Of a DNA stretch of 48,243 nucleotides, positions 7,533 to 16,117 are shown piece by piece (the first letter of the stretch is position 1; every line of letters begins with the position of its first letter). The position numbers and the translations under genes were made by a program. Source of the DNA: Colwellia sp. GTDB taxonomy: Bacteria > Pseudomonadota > Gammaproteobacteria > Enterobacterales > Alteromonadaceae. The notes under the pieces were generated by a model. The model searched no databases. It had not been told where the DNA came from and saw nothing but the letters and a program-made list of their open reading frames with translations. Location: contig JAHDIK010000003.1 of NCBI GenBank assembly GCA_020630795.1, forward strand, positions 1-48,243, written 5' to 3'.

Positions 7533-7991
7533 ATGAAGTTGTCGATTGGTTTTAGATGTGCAGAAAAATCTGATATCCCGTTTTTGTTAACGCTGCGTAA
7601 AGCAACGATGACGGCACACTTAAAAAGTGCGGGATATCACTTTACTGATAGTAATCATTTAGATCGCATAAATGAGTATTTTTCAGATTCGCATATTATT
7701 CTAAATAATCAAGAACCTATTGGTTTGATAAAACTAGGAGTGTTAGCTGAACGCTTGCACATTCGGCAATTTCAAATATCTCCATCCTTTCATGGGATGG
7801 GAATTGGTAGTTTTGTGCTTGACGTTGTTAAGAAAAAGGCGAATGAGCTAAAGTTACCTATTACCTTATTTGTGTTACTCGATAACCCCGCAAAATCTCT
7901 CTATCTACGACATGGTTTTTATGTAGAAGAGCAGCTTGAAAAAGAATACAAAATGCGGTTAGACATTAAAAATGAAGCCGTTAATGGATAG
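7533..7991 (+). CDS. GNAT-family N-acetyltransferase
   Basis: A 152-residue single-domain acetyltransferase. The acetyl-CoA pyrophosphate-binding loop is visible as FHGMGIGSFVLD about residues 87-98, after the beta strand LHIRQFQISPSF. The C-terminal LDNPAKSLYLRHGFYVEEQ is the typical GNAT motif B. The start ATG follows the transporter by 30 bases, so the two probably form one transcript. The acceptor substrate is unknown; the pairing with an exporter could mean modification and export of a small molecule, which is speculation. Confidence 0.87.
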   Translation: MKLSIGFRCAEKSDIPFLLTLRKATMTAHLKSAGYHFTDSNHLDRINEYFSDSHIILNNQEPIGLIKLGVLAERLHIRQFQISPSFHGMGIGSFVLDVVKKKANELKLPITLFVLLDNPAKSLYLRHGFYVEEQLEKEYKMRLDIKNEAVNG

Positions 7992-8195
7992 CGTTTTAAT
8001 TAAATGAATCGAAATTGTTAAGAAATTGTGAAATTATTATCGAGTTTCTTATGTATTATCTTTATAATTCTTTCGTGTTTGGAACGCATATTTTTAATAT
8101 ATTGATTTAAATATAAATATTCGTTTGGTATTTATTTTATCTGTGTTTCAACGCTCCCATGATTAGTTAAAATATAAAACACCGGAAGTTAAGAG

Positions 8196-8621
8196 ATGAA
8201 CATAACCGATCTGCTTAAATGCGAGGTTAATATTGTTGTAGACAACAGCGATAAAGATAGGATGAGCCAACTACAAGGGTACTTCTTTCATGTAAACATT
8301 AGTGTTAATGAAAGCGCTGAAATCGTCTCTGGAATTTTGTTATTAGATCAAGCGATAGATAATAGTGAGCATGACTCTCAATTTATAGCAACGTTATGGT
8401 TAGATAACAAAAGTTCTGTCGCTACAATAAACGAGCAGGCTTTTTTTGCTATAGAGCTTGTACGAGAATTTGAGTTACTCCATTTGTTGATGGAGGAAAA
8501 AAGTCTAGTAGCAAACCACCTCCCAATTACGTGCAAAGCACAACTGAGCGTTTGCGCTACCTTAAATCAAACCTCTCACAGTATGAATAATTTACACGAT
8601 GAGTTTTTACTACGTAAGTAA
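8196..8621 (+). CDS. hypothetical soluble protein
   Basis: A 141-residue acidic protein without signal peptide, membrane helix or recognised motif. It begins MNITDLLKCEVNIVVDNSDK, has three cysteines and a central hydrophobic stretch FFAIELVREFELLHLLMEE that looks helical. GGAAG upstream of the ATG and a separate AT-rich 200-base upstream region suggest its own promoter. Codon and base use match neighbours. I do not recognise a family. Confidence 0.55.
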   Translation: MNITDLLKCEVNIVVDNSDKDRMSQLQGYFFHVNISVNESAEIVSGILLLDQAIDNSEHDSQFIATLWLDNKSSVATINEQAFFAIELVREFELLHLLMEEKSLVANHLPITCKAQLSVCATLNQTSHSMNNLHDEFLLRK

Positions 8622-8695
8622 TATGCATGTAAGGTATAAGTAACGCGTAAATAGTGCCTAGGCTAGCTGCTTTGTTTTTGCTTTTTTTTGAATAA

Positions 8696-8727
8696 CTGAA
8701 AGCAACTTCAAATTTCGTTGCTTTCAG
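8696..8727. terminator. hairpin between convergent genes
   Basis: An 11-bp perfect stem, CTGAAAGCAAC with GTTGCTTTCAG, around a 10-base loop, between the convergent hypothetical gene and the M28 peptidase gene. Neither side has a T-tract in the proper place, so it may only be a 3'-end stabiliser. Confidence 0.4.
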
Positions 8728-8739
8728 ACGGAGATACTT

Positions 8740-10065
8740 TTAATAAATTTTACCGTGTCCTCGTACTTTAGATGTATCTACTCGAGTCGGAGTGATTTTT
8801 CCGTTAACAAGATCTTCAGTGGCAATAGACAACGATTCAATCACCTTGAACATAGAATTAAGATCTAGGCTGCTAATGTCGTCAGAAGTTTGATGATAAT
8901 GCTGATCTTTGTCTAGTTGAGTACTACTAAAACTGTGTGCTGGTACACCTAAACGTGCTAACGTTGCATTGTCTGAACGGTAAAATAATCCTTGCTCAGG
9001 GTACGGATCTTTATAGACTTTCATGTTGTGTGGTTTTAGGCTTTTATTTAACAGCTCGCCAAGGTTTGAGCGCTCCATTCCTGTCATCCAAATTGTTCCA
9101 GCGCCAAATTTTGAAGGTTTACCTATCATTTCAATGTTTACCATTGCGACTACGTCATCAGGGTTTAGTTGTTGCGAGAAATAACGAGAACCAAAACCAC
9201 CAATTTCTTCAGCCGTAAATGCGCTGAATACCAGTGTACGAGCATTGTTTTGTTTTTTACTGAAGTAGTCAGCTAAATTAATTACAGCCGTTGTACCAGA
9301 AGCGTCGTCGTCAGCACCGTTAAATATCGCTTTGCCGTTTTCATCTTCACCGAGGTGATCATAATGCGCAGAAAACAGTACTAATTCATTTGGTTTGGTT
9401 TTACCGGGTAATACCGCGACAACATTCGAAAGTGACTTTGTTGATTTTTCGGTAGCAGCTGAAACGTTAAGACTATTCACCTTAGTTTCGTTTGTCAGCA
9501 CTAATACTAATGAACCTGTTTCTTTTAACGACAGTTTAGTTAAACCTTTGTTAAAGTAATTTTGGTATCTCGCAAATAAGTCTTTATGTGCTTTATTGAT
9601 TAGAACTAAATGCTCACCACCTTGATTATTCAGTTTGCGTAACGCGGTTCTCATATCATCTTTTTCACCAACAACAAGCGTATTTATCGTACTGGTGTCT
9701 TGCCAATTTATGCTGCTTTTTGTGCTTGCAAAAGCTAGATTCTCAGATGAAAAAGCATGATTGTTTATAGTAACGTTAAGTGATTTAGGCGTAATGCTTG
9801 TAATACTAAACGTTTGTTTATAGCTAGAAAGGCCGTTAAACGTTTTTAAACCAATTTCTGAAAAACGTTGGCTTATATAGTCAGCAGCCATCTCAATTTC
9901 AGGAGAAAAATTAGCACGACCTTTTAACTCGTCGCTTGCTAAATAGGTAATGTCTTTGGTTACTTGTTCGCTTGATAAACCAACCGCGTTCGTGGTTGAA
10001 ATACAGGCAGATAAAGTGGCTGCAATGAGGGTGCTAAGAGCAAGTAACTTAAAAGGTTTAGTCAT
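8740..10065 (-). CDS. M28-family metallopeptidase lipoprotein
   Basis: A 441-residue exported peptidase. The signal peptide ends in lipobox LSAC with Cys21, and Ile at +2 suggests the outer membrane. The zinc-peptidase domain covers about residues 205-425: the first ligand pair in FSAHYDHLGE (His234, Asp236), bridging Asp in NGADDDASG (about 252-254), the general base in TAEEIGGFG (Glu286-Glu287), a further acidic ligand in NIEMIGK (Glu312) and the last His in DQHYHQTSDD. All catalytic positions appear intact. The region of residues 85-205 resembles a PA-like insert. It probably hydrolyses peptides as an aminopeptidase. Divergent or co-directional partners are not evident. Confidence 0.92.
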   Translation of the reverse strand: MTKPFKLLALSTLIAATLSACISTTNAVGLSSEQVTKDITYLASDELKGRANFSPEIEMAADYISQRFSEIGLKTFNGLSSYKQTFSITSITPKSLNVTINNHAFSSENLAFASTKSSINWQDTSTINTLVVGEKDDMRTALRKLNNQGGEHLVLINKAHKDLFARYQNYFNKGLTKLSLKETGSLVLVLTNETKVNSLNVSAATEKSTKSLSNVVAVLPGKTKPNELVLFSAHYDHLGEDENGKAIFNGADDDASGTTAVINLADYFSKKQNNARTLVFSAFTAEEIGGFGSRYFSQQLNPDDVVAMVNIEMIGKPSKFGAGTIWMTGMERSNLGELLNKSLKPHNMKVYKDPYPEQGLFYRSDNATLARLGVPAHSFSSTQLDKDQHYHQTSDDISSLDLNSMFKVIESLSIATEDLVNGKITPTRVDTSKVRGHGKIY

Positions 10066-10189
10066 GTTAAACGCCAGAATTTAGTTAAAAAATTAATGCT
10101 TCGTACTATTGTGCAAAACTATTAACTTTGCAACTAATTGCGGCTAATCAAACGTAAACCTTTATGAACTCAACCAGAGTAGGAGAGTG

Positions 10190-10723
10190 TTATAGTAATT
10201 TAGTTGTCTCAATTAATAGGGTATCGTCGCCAGACGTTAACCATAATTGCCCATCTTGAATGCTTACTTGAAATTCCATCGTGCGCGATATTCGCTCTGC
10301 TAATGCCTCAGCTGTTTCGTCGCTAAATTGTTCGACTGATAACTTATCAAACTGGCGCAGTTTGCTTTCTGATTGCGCCCACCAAGTATCAGCACTACTT
10401 CCATAACAGTAGAGTTTTACTTGCTTAGCTCTATTACAGGCTTTTTTTAAACGTTTTTCATCAAGTTGACCAAGTTCTATCCATAGCTCAATTTCTTCAG
10501 CGTAATTAATTTGCCAAATAGCGGCTTCATCTTCATCGCTTACACCTTTACCAAATTGAAGATTTTCATTTGCGTTTAAAATAAAAGCTAACAAACGGAT
10601 CATCATTCTCTTATCGGTTTCTGAAGGATGCTGGGCAATAGTAAGATTTAAGGTATCGTAATAGTTACGATCCATATCGGATAAATGAATAGTTGCTTTA
10701 TTAATGGTTGCTTTTAATGCCAT
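10190..10723 (-). CDS. yaeQ: YaeQ-family protein
   Basis: A 177-residue protein of the YaeQ family, which has a restriction-endonuclease-like (PD-D/ExK) fold but no settled function. Signatures are MALKATINKATIHLSDMDRN, QHPSETDKRMMIRLLAF, LWIELGQLDEKRLKKA and a C-terminal DDTLLIETT. A TTG four codons upstream extends the frame, but the ATG at 10723 matches the start of E. coli YaeQ (MALKATI). The Shine-Dalgarno is weak. It stands alone, divergent from the aminotransferase gene. Confidence 0.92.
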   Translation of the reverse strand: MALKATINKATIHLSDMDRNYYDTLNLTIAQHPSETDKRMMIRLLAFILNANENLQFGKGVSDEDEAAIWQINYAEEIELWIELGQLDEKRLKKACNRAKQVKLYCYGSSADTWWAQSESKLRQFDKLSVEQFSDETAEALAERISRTMEFQVSIQDGQLWLTSGDDTLLIETTKLL

Positions 10724-10926
10724 GAGATATTTCAAAAAGTATTTATATTACTTAATGTTAACCTTTATTAGGGCTATTAAATACTATTATAGTTCATTGT
10801 TGTGGAGTTATTTTACCTACGTGCTTTATTTGTGAGCTGAATACCTGACATTAACGTCAATAATTAAGCTAAATCTAATATAAAATGTTAATCTGAACGT
10901 ATATTATTTTTTAGGTCGGTGATGTT

Positions 10927-12048
10927 ATGTCTATTCAATCTTTTATTCCAAAACAACGTACTTTGATGGGACCAGGTCCTTCTGATGTTAGCCCACAAGT
11001 ATTGTCTGCGTTATCTCGCCCTACTATTGGCCATTTAGATCCATTATTTGTTGGTATGATGGATGAGGTTAAGTCTTTACTTCAATATGCTTTTCAAACA
11101 ACTAACCCGTTTACTATAGCATTATCGGCACCGGGTTCCGCAGGTATGGAAGCATGTTTTGTAAACTTAGTGACACCTGATGATACCGTTGTTGTATGTG
11201 TTAACGGTGTTTTTGGCGTGAGAATGACAGAGAACGTTAAACGCCTAGGTGCAAAGCTAGTTGTTGTTGAAGGCGAATGGGGAAGAGCTGTTGACCCTCA
11301 AGCGCTTGAAAAAGTGTTACAAGAAAATCCATCAGCTAATTTTGTGTCATTTGTTCATGCGGAAACATCAACAGGTGCGTTATCAGACGCAAAAACTTTA
11401 TGTGAAATTGCTAGAAAACATGACTGTTTGACAATTGTTGATGCAGTAACGTCTTTAGGTGGTGTTGAATTACGTGTAGATGACTGGGGAATAGATGCCA
11501 TTTATTCAGGTAGCCAAAAGTGTTTGTCATGTGTTCCTGGTATTTCACCTATTAGTTTTAGTGAGCGTGCAACAGAAATTGTTAAAAACAGAACACACCC
11601 TGTGCCGAGCTGGTTTTTAGATCAATCATTGGTTATGGCGTATTGGTCGGGAGAAGGTAAACGAGCGTATCACCATACCGCACCAGTTAACTCTTTATAT
11701 GCATTACATGAATCGTTATTAATGTTAAAAAATGAAGGGCTTGAAAATAGTTGGGCAAGGCATAAAGCTCAACACCAAGCATTAGCTAAAGGGTTGGCTT
11801 CTTTAGGGCTTGAATTTATTGTGCCAGAAGAGGAACGATTACCTCAGCTAAATGCTGTTCATATTCCTGAAGGTGTTGATGACGTCAAGGTACGTAGTTA
11901 CTTATTAAATGAATATAACTTAGAAATTGGTGCTGGCCTTGGTGCTTTTGCAGGAAAAGCATGGCGAATTGGCTTAATGGGATATGCAGCTCGCAGCGAA
12001 AATGTAGCCTTGTGTGTTAGTGCGTTAAAAGACGCGTTACAAAAATAA
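10927..12048 (+). CDS. alanine/serine--glyoxylate aminotransferase family protein
   Basis: A 373-residue class V PLP aminotransferase of the AGXT type. The N-terminus MGPGPSDVSPQVL and GHLDPLF are family hallmarks. The PLP lysine is Lys198 in YSGSQKCL, the pyridine-ring aspartate is Asp172 in IVDAVTSLGG, and SAPGSAGMEA forms the phosphate-binding loop. Likely reaction: amino transfer from serine or alanine to glyoxylate, giving glycine. GGTCGGTG precedes the ATG. A GhrA-like glyoxylate/hydroxypyruvate reductase lies 1.1 kb downstream on the same strand, which supports a glyoxylate or hydroxypyruvate role. Which donor is used cannot be decided. Confidence 0.88.
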   Translation: MSIQSFIPKQRTLMGPGPSDVSPQVLSALSRPTIGHLDPLFVGMMDEVKSLLQYAFQTTNPFTIALSAPGSAGMEACFVNLVTPDDTVVVCVNGVFGVRMTENVKRLGAKLVVVEGEWGRAVDPQALEKVLQENPSANFVSFVHAETSTGALSDAKTLCEIARKHDCLTIVDAVTSLGGVELRVDDWGIDAIYSGSQKCLSCVPGISPISFSERATEIVKNRTHPVPSWFLDQSLVMAYWSGEGKRAYHHTAPVNSLYALHESLLMLKNEGLENSWARHKAQHQALAKGLASLGLEFIVPEEERLPQLNAVHIPEGVDDVKVRSYLLNEYNLEIGAGLGAFAGKAWRIGLMGYAARSENVALCVSALKDALQK

Positions 12049-12094
12049 ATTTGAGTATATCTGCTAAAAATCTTTTGTATAAACAATGAGTAAA

Positions 12095-12126
12095 AGTTAT
12101 TCGGCTTTTTAAAATGTCGAATAACT
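12095..12126. terminator. hairpin between convergent aminotransferase and RIO kinase genes
   Basis: A 9-bp stem AGTTATTCG/CGAATAACT with a 14-base loop containing TTTTTAAAA, in the 77-base gap between convergent stops. There is no clear T-tract, so termination is only suggested by position. Confidence 0.35.
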
Positions 12127-12980
12127 TAACCTTCGTTCGCTTCTCTTATTCGCTCCAATCGAGCTTGCTCTTCGGCAAATGCCGCTTTTATTTCCTCTAA
12201 AACCGTATCTACATTTGCGGCTTGGTTGGACTCTTTAAATAACCCCGTAAGCTCAGTGTCTGGTGTTAACTCGCCATTTTCATAGAGAGACCACATTTCT
12301 TGCGCATATTTACTTTTTGCTAATTCGGGGGCGTATTGGGCATAGTAGGTCGTCATGTTTTGAACATCTCGTTTCAACATACTATTTGCATTGTTGTTTG
12401 ATGAGGCGTCTACCGCTTGTGGTAAGTCTATAATGACAGGGCCGTAATCATCTACTAGCACATTAAATTCAGATAAGTCACCATGAACAATGCCAGCACA
12501 CAGCATACGCATGATATATACCATAACAACAGCGTGATCTTCTCTGGCTTGTTCTGCCGACATGGAAACATCGTTTAGTCGTGGCGCAACGTCTCCTTCA
12601 TCATTTGTTATTAGTTCCATCAGTAAAACACCATCAAAACAGCCATAGGGTTCGGGAACTCGCACGCCGGAAGAGGCTAGTAAGTATAAAGCATCAACCT
12701 CGGCATTTTGCCATGCTTCTTCTTGCTGAGAGCGGCCGTATTTGGAACCTTTTTGCATCGCTCTTTCACGTCGACTGTTTTTACTTTTACGACCTTCTTG
12801 ATATTGAGCCGCTTTTTTAAAGCTTCGTTTATTTGCTTCCTTATAAACTTTAGCGCAACGTATATTTTCACCACAGCGAACCATGTACACAGTAGCTTCT
12901 TTTCCACTCATTAATTGGCAGATTACTTCATCGACTAGCCCTTCTTCAACAAGGGGTTGTATACGTTTTGGTATTTTCAT
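12126..12980 (-). CDS. RIO1-family serine protein kinase
   Basis: A 284-residue cytoplasmic RIO kinase of the bacterial PA4780 type. Visible elements: glycine-poor P-loop SGKEATVYMV (25-34), ATP-binding Lys44 in CAKVYKE, catalytic loop HGDLSEFN (166-173) with Asp168 and Asn173, and metal-binding Asp185 in IIDLPQAV. The charged insert YQEGRKSKNSRRERA is characteristic. The frame extends 13 codons further upstream, but MKIPKRIQPLVEEGLVDE is the family start and the upstream ATG has no Shine-Dalgarno. Bacterial targets are largely unknown. It is divergent from the ghrA-like gene. Confidence 0.9.
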   Translation of the reverse strand: MKIPKRIQPLVEEGLVDEVICQLMSGKEATVYMVRCGENIRCAKVYKEANKRSFKKAAQYQEGRKSKNSRRERAMQKGSKYGRSQQEEAWQNAEVDALYLLASSGVRVPEPYGCFDGVLLMELITNDEGDVAPRLNDVSMSAEQAREDHAVVMVYIMRMLCAGIVHGDLSEFNVLVDDYGPVIIDLPQAVDASSNNNANSMLKRDVQNMTTYYAQYAPELAKSKYAQEMWSLYENGELTPDTELTGLFKESNQAANVDTVLEEIKAAFAEEQARLERIREANEG

Positions 12981-13127
12981 GGCGCTTTTATACCCTAGTT
13001 GGCTATTATTTGGAACCATTAGTCATGTTTTGTTCGTGAGTTTAATTCACCTGTAATAATGAGAGAGTGTTTGATAATGTTTAATGCTAGTATTTTAAAG
13101 TTATTAACTCACTGAATATAAAGCACT

Positions 13128-14099
13128 ATGTTGGATACGACTATTTATTGCCCTTTTATTAGCCAATTAAACCATAAAGAACAGCTTAATTGGGTGGAAC
13201 AATTGAATCTTCATTTTGCTTCTATATCAACTAGCAATAATGTGAAGGTTGTAATAGGTAATCAGTTGAGCCTTGAACAAAAGCAATCATGCAAATTTGC
13301 GATTGTTGCTAATCCAGTACCAACTGATTTGGCTGAATACCCAAACTTAGTATGGATACAAAGCTTATGGGCAGGTGTTGAAAAGTTAGTGATGAAATTA
13401 TCAAATTATTCTTTTGAAATTGTTAGGCTTGTTGATCCGATGCTTTCAAAAATAATGTCTGAAGCAGTACTTGCTTGGTCACTTTATTTACACCGTCAAA
13501 TGCCTGAGTACATGGCTCAACAAAAGAATAATTGTTGGAAGCAATTACCTCATGTTTTACCTCAAGAACGAACCATTTGTATTTTGGGATTAGGCGCTTT
13601 AGGTACAGAATGCGCTAAAGCTTTAGTTCACCATGGCTTTAACGTAGTGGGTTGGAGCAATAGTGTTAAAACACTTGAAAATGTTCAATCATATAGTGGT
13701 GATGAAGGAATTTATGACGCAGTTAAAAACGCTGATATCGTTGTGTGTTTGTTGCCCCTAACCGCTAAAACAAACAAGTTATTAAATCGTGATTTTTTTA
13801 TACGTATGAAACAGGGGGCATCGATTATTAACTTTGCTCGTGGTGGTATTGTAAATCATGAGGATCTTATTGAAGCGCTTGATAGGGGCTTTATACGCCA
13901 CGCGGTATTAGACGTGTTTGATAATGAGCCATTACCTCAAGATAGTGAATTATGGCAGCATAACAAGTTAACAATTATTCCACATATATCTGCACCTACG
14001 TATATGCCGACCGCGGTTAGTATTGTTACGAATAACATTACACACTTTATTGATACGGGAGAGATACCTAAAAGCATCAATAAGAAAAGCGGGTATTGA
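13128..14099 (+). CDS. ghrA: GhrA-like D-2-hydroxyacid dehydrogenase (glyoxylate/hydroxypyruvate reductase)
   Basis: A 323-residue NAD(P)-dependent D-isomer 2-hydroxyacid dehydrogenase. The Rossmann motif is GLGALGTECA (154-163). The catalytic triad is Arg238 in NFARGG, Glu267 in DNEPLP and His286 in IPHISAPT. Overall layout, with a short catalytic N-domain that includes NPVPTDLAEYPNLVWIQSLWAG, is that of GhrA, reducing glyoxylate to glycolate and hydroxypyruvate to glycerate. The substrate is inferred. Its last 23 bases overlap the tail of the convergent binding-protein gene. Confidence 0.87.
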   Translation: MLDTTIYCPFISQLNHKEQLNWVEQLNLHFASISTSNNVKVVIGNQLSLEQKQSCKFAIVANPVPTDLAEYPNLVWIQSLWAGVEKLVMKLSNYSFEIVRLVDPMLSKIMSEAVLAWSLYLHRQMPEYMAQQKNNCWKQLPHVLPQERTICILGLGALGTECAKALVHHGFNVVGWSNSVKTLENVQSYSGDEGIYDAVKNADIVVCLLPLTAKTNKLLNRDFFIRMKQGASIINFARGGIVNHEDLIEALDRGFIRHAVLDVFDNEPLPQDSELWQHNKLTIIPHISAPTYMPTAVSIVTNNITHFIDTGEIPKSINKKSGY

Positions 14100-14829
14100 T
14101 AACAGGTTGTTGAGTTAGTTTATTGTTATTTTTGTTTCTTAGGTCTTTTATCAATTTTTCTAGATAGCCTTGTTGTTTTAGCTCGACGATCGTTTGTTCA
14201 AATTTTTGTGCTATTGCTGAAGATGACTTTGAAAAAAAGGTATGTAATGCCAAAGAGTCAACCTGTGGCTTTAATTGATAAATGTTACTAAATTGAGGTT
14301 GAGAAATGTACTTCTCTACAGCGAGTTGATGAGCAACAAATACCTCTGCTCGATTAGCACTTAGAAACTTAAGAGCACTTTCAACGTTCCCTAACTCGTG
14401 TGTGTTGTGATTTGCCAACCACGTATTTGCGAATTTAAATTCTCTAACCGTTACATGTTGATAGGGTAATAGACTACGCCAACTGTTAACTTTTATATCT
14501 TTATTCGTTGAATACGCATAATACGGTAATTCGATAATCGGCTCTTTAATCATAATCGTTTGAGGAAGTACTTTTTGGTAAGCCTTAACTCTGTATAGTT
14601 CTGCATGAATTTTTTCGTTTTTTAACAACCAAGTTAACTGGTTGTTGGGGAGCTGTATGATCTTGGTTTTTATATTGAGTTTTTCGCCGATGGTTTTTAT
14701 CAGCAACTTTGTTATATAGAGCGTATGTTCGTTGTTTTCGTTTCCGACACCAAAGATTACTTCTTGTTGTTTGGCAAAAACGTTAAACGAAATTACCCAA
14801 GTGAATACAAAACACAATATTACTTTCAT
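14077..14829 (-). CDS. periplasmic solute-binding-protein-like protein (SBP family 3)
   Basis: A 250-residue protein with a cleavable signal peptide (MKVILCFVFTWVISFNVFAK, likely cut after Ala19). The body has the layout of type 3 extracellular binding proteins: IFGVGNENNEHTLYITKLLIKTIGEKL, later FLSANRAEVFVAHQLAVEKYI. No permease or ATPase gene is nearby, so it may be a stand-alone sensor or a diverged orphan, which is common in Alteromonadales. AAAGGTG four bases before the ATG supports the start. The 3' end overlaps the ghrA-like gene by 23 bases in convergent orientation. Confidence 0.75.
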   Translation of the reverse strand: MKVILCFVFTWVISFNVFAKQQEVIFGVGNENNEHTLYITKLLIKTIGEKLNIKTKIIQLPNNQLTWLLKNEKIHAELYRVKAYQKVLPQTIMIKEPIIELPYYAYSTNKDIKVNSWRSLLPYQHVTVREFKFANTWLANHNTHELGNVESALKFLSANRAEVFVAHQLAVEKYISQPQFSNIYQLKPQVDSLALHTFFSKSSSAIAQKFEQTIVELKQQGYLEKLIKDLRNKNNNKLTQQPVINTRFSY

Positions 14830-15039
14830 AATGCACCTTTACCTCAGGAGAACAGTAAAACTCAACGTGAAAAGTATAGTATAAAATTCAAACTTATGAG
14901 TTGTAGCGCAAGCTATAGCAGCAAAGTTTATTCAAGACACGGTAGCTTAGATTTAACTTTGATTAATTATTGATTCAAATCAACACACAACTTGCATGAA
15001 TAAATACAATGTCTGTAAATAATTTTTAAGGATAGAATT

Positions 15040-15438
15040 ATGTACAACGTTAATAAGCCAGTTGTTTACTCCTGTTCCGGTTGTTCAAATTTAGCCCGTA
15101 TGGCACATGATATAGCGTTGACTTTGGATGGCGACAATATCGCTGAAATGTCTTGTGTATCAGGTGTTATCGGTAAAGTTATTCCTATTGTTAATATTGC
15201 TGAATCTGGTCGACCGATTATTGCTATTGATGGCTGTTCACTAGGTTGTACTAAAGCATGCTTAGATGCATGTGAAATAAAAACAGACCACTACTTTGTG
15301 ATGAGCGATTTCGGCTTTGACAAAAGAAGTAAATGGGAAGACTCCTTATCTGAGAATAACATTGCGCTTAAGCAAATTTACAGCACATTATATGAGTCAG
15401 GTTATGGCTACTCGAATGTTATTCCAATTTCAGAATAA
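15040..15438 (+). CDS. DGC-domain putative zinc-binding protein
   Basis: A 132-residue small Cys-rich cytoplasmic protein of the DGC family. The conserved cysteines lie in YSCSGCSN, MSCVSGVIG and DGCSLGCTKACLDACE; the DGC triplet that names the family is intact. Function is not established, and metal binding or redox chemistry is likely. AAGGA upstream of the ATG supports the start. It is divergent from the binding-protein gene. Confidence 0.85.
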   Translation: MYNVNKPVVYSCSGCSNLARMAHDIALTLDGDNIAEMSCVSGVIGKVIPIVNIAESGRPIIAIDGCSLGCTKACLDACEIKTDHYFVMSDFGFDKRSKWEDSLSENNIALKQIYSTLYESGYGYSNVIPISE

Positions 15439-15558
15439 CAATATTCTATCATCATGTTTGAATACGTATTTTCACTCCATGAGAATTCTAAAATTAGACA
15501 TTTAGTGAGTAATCGTTAACACTCTTATTTTTAATTCTGAGTGACTATTGTGTTTTCC

Positions 15559-15568
15559 GAGAATTCTC
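15559..15568. promoter_or_regulatory. GAGAATTCTC palindrome, possible operator
   Basis: A perfect 10-bp palindrome just upstream of the preferred start of the small membrane protein. The first nine bases occur again at 15481-15489 (GAGAATTCT), 78 bases upstream. Paired sites of this kind could bind a repressor, but short palindromes also arise by chance. Confidence 0.2.
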
Positions 15569-15582
15569 ACGTACTAAAGGTG

Positions 15583-15906
15583 ATGCGTTTGTTATTGCCT
15601 GTTAAACACCTCATTTTTTATTGTTCTTTGTTGCTATTGGTAACGTTATTAGTTGATTTTATTGTTCTCAAAGAGCTATCTGAACGCAATTCGGTTTTCG
15701 TGTTATTTGCCGCTTTGTGGGGGCTTCTACTCTATGTGTTCTTAAACTTATTACGAAATCCCCCTCAAAGTGTTATGCAGAAAAAAACTTTATTGTATAC
15801 AATAAAAACTAAGTTTATGCGTATTGCTCATTCTTTTTTTATTATTGTTTTCATTGTGTTATTCTTATTTTCAGCATTCTATTCATACAGAGTATTGAGT
15901 GTGTAA
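15583..15906 (+). CDS. small hypothetical membrane protein
   Basis: A 107-residue protein with three likely transmembrane helices (about LIFYCSLLLLVTLLVDFIVL, VFVLFAALWGLLLYVFLNLL and a C-terminal helix ending FSAFYSYRVL). A GTG at 15541 in frame gives 121 residues but has no Shine-Dalgarno, and its extra codons cross the palindrome at 15559-15568. The ATG here follows AAAGG, though closely. No family is recognised. The location before a c-di-GMP enzyme gene may be coincidental. Confidence 0.5.
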   Translation: MRLLLPVKHLIFYCSLLLLVTLLVDFIVLKELSERNSVFVLFAALWGLLLYVFLNLLRNPPQSVMQKKTLLYTIKTKFMRIAHSFFIIVFIVLFLFSAFYSYRVLSV

Positions 15907-16117
15907 TATTTAAATGTGCTAATGCATAGAGATTGTGCTGTATTAAGCTAAACTATAAATAAAATAAGACTAATAAGTTGATATTTTACGTTGTGTTAGA
16001 TCAATAATTGAAATTTAATCTGAGTTGATTAGTATAACTGGTAAAATATTTTATATAGCGTACATTGGTTTATCTGCCGAGGTTATGTGAATATACAAAA
16101 TAAAAAGGGATATTGCT

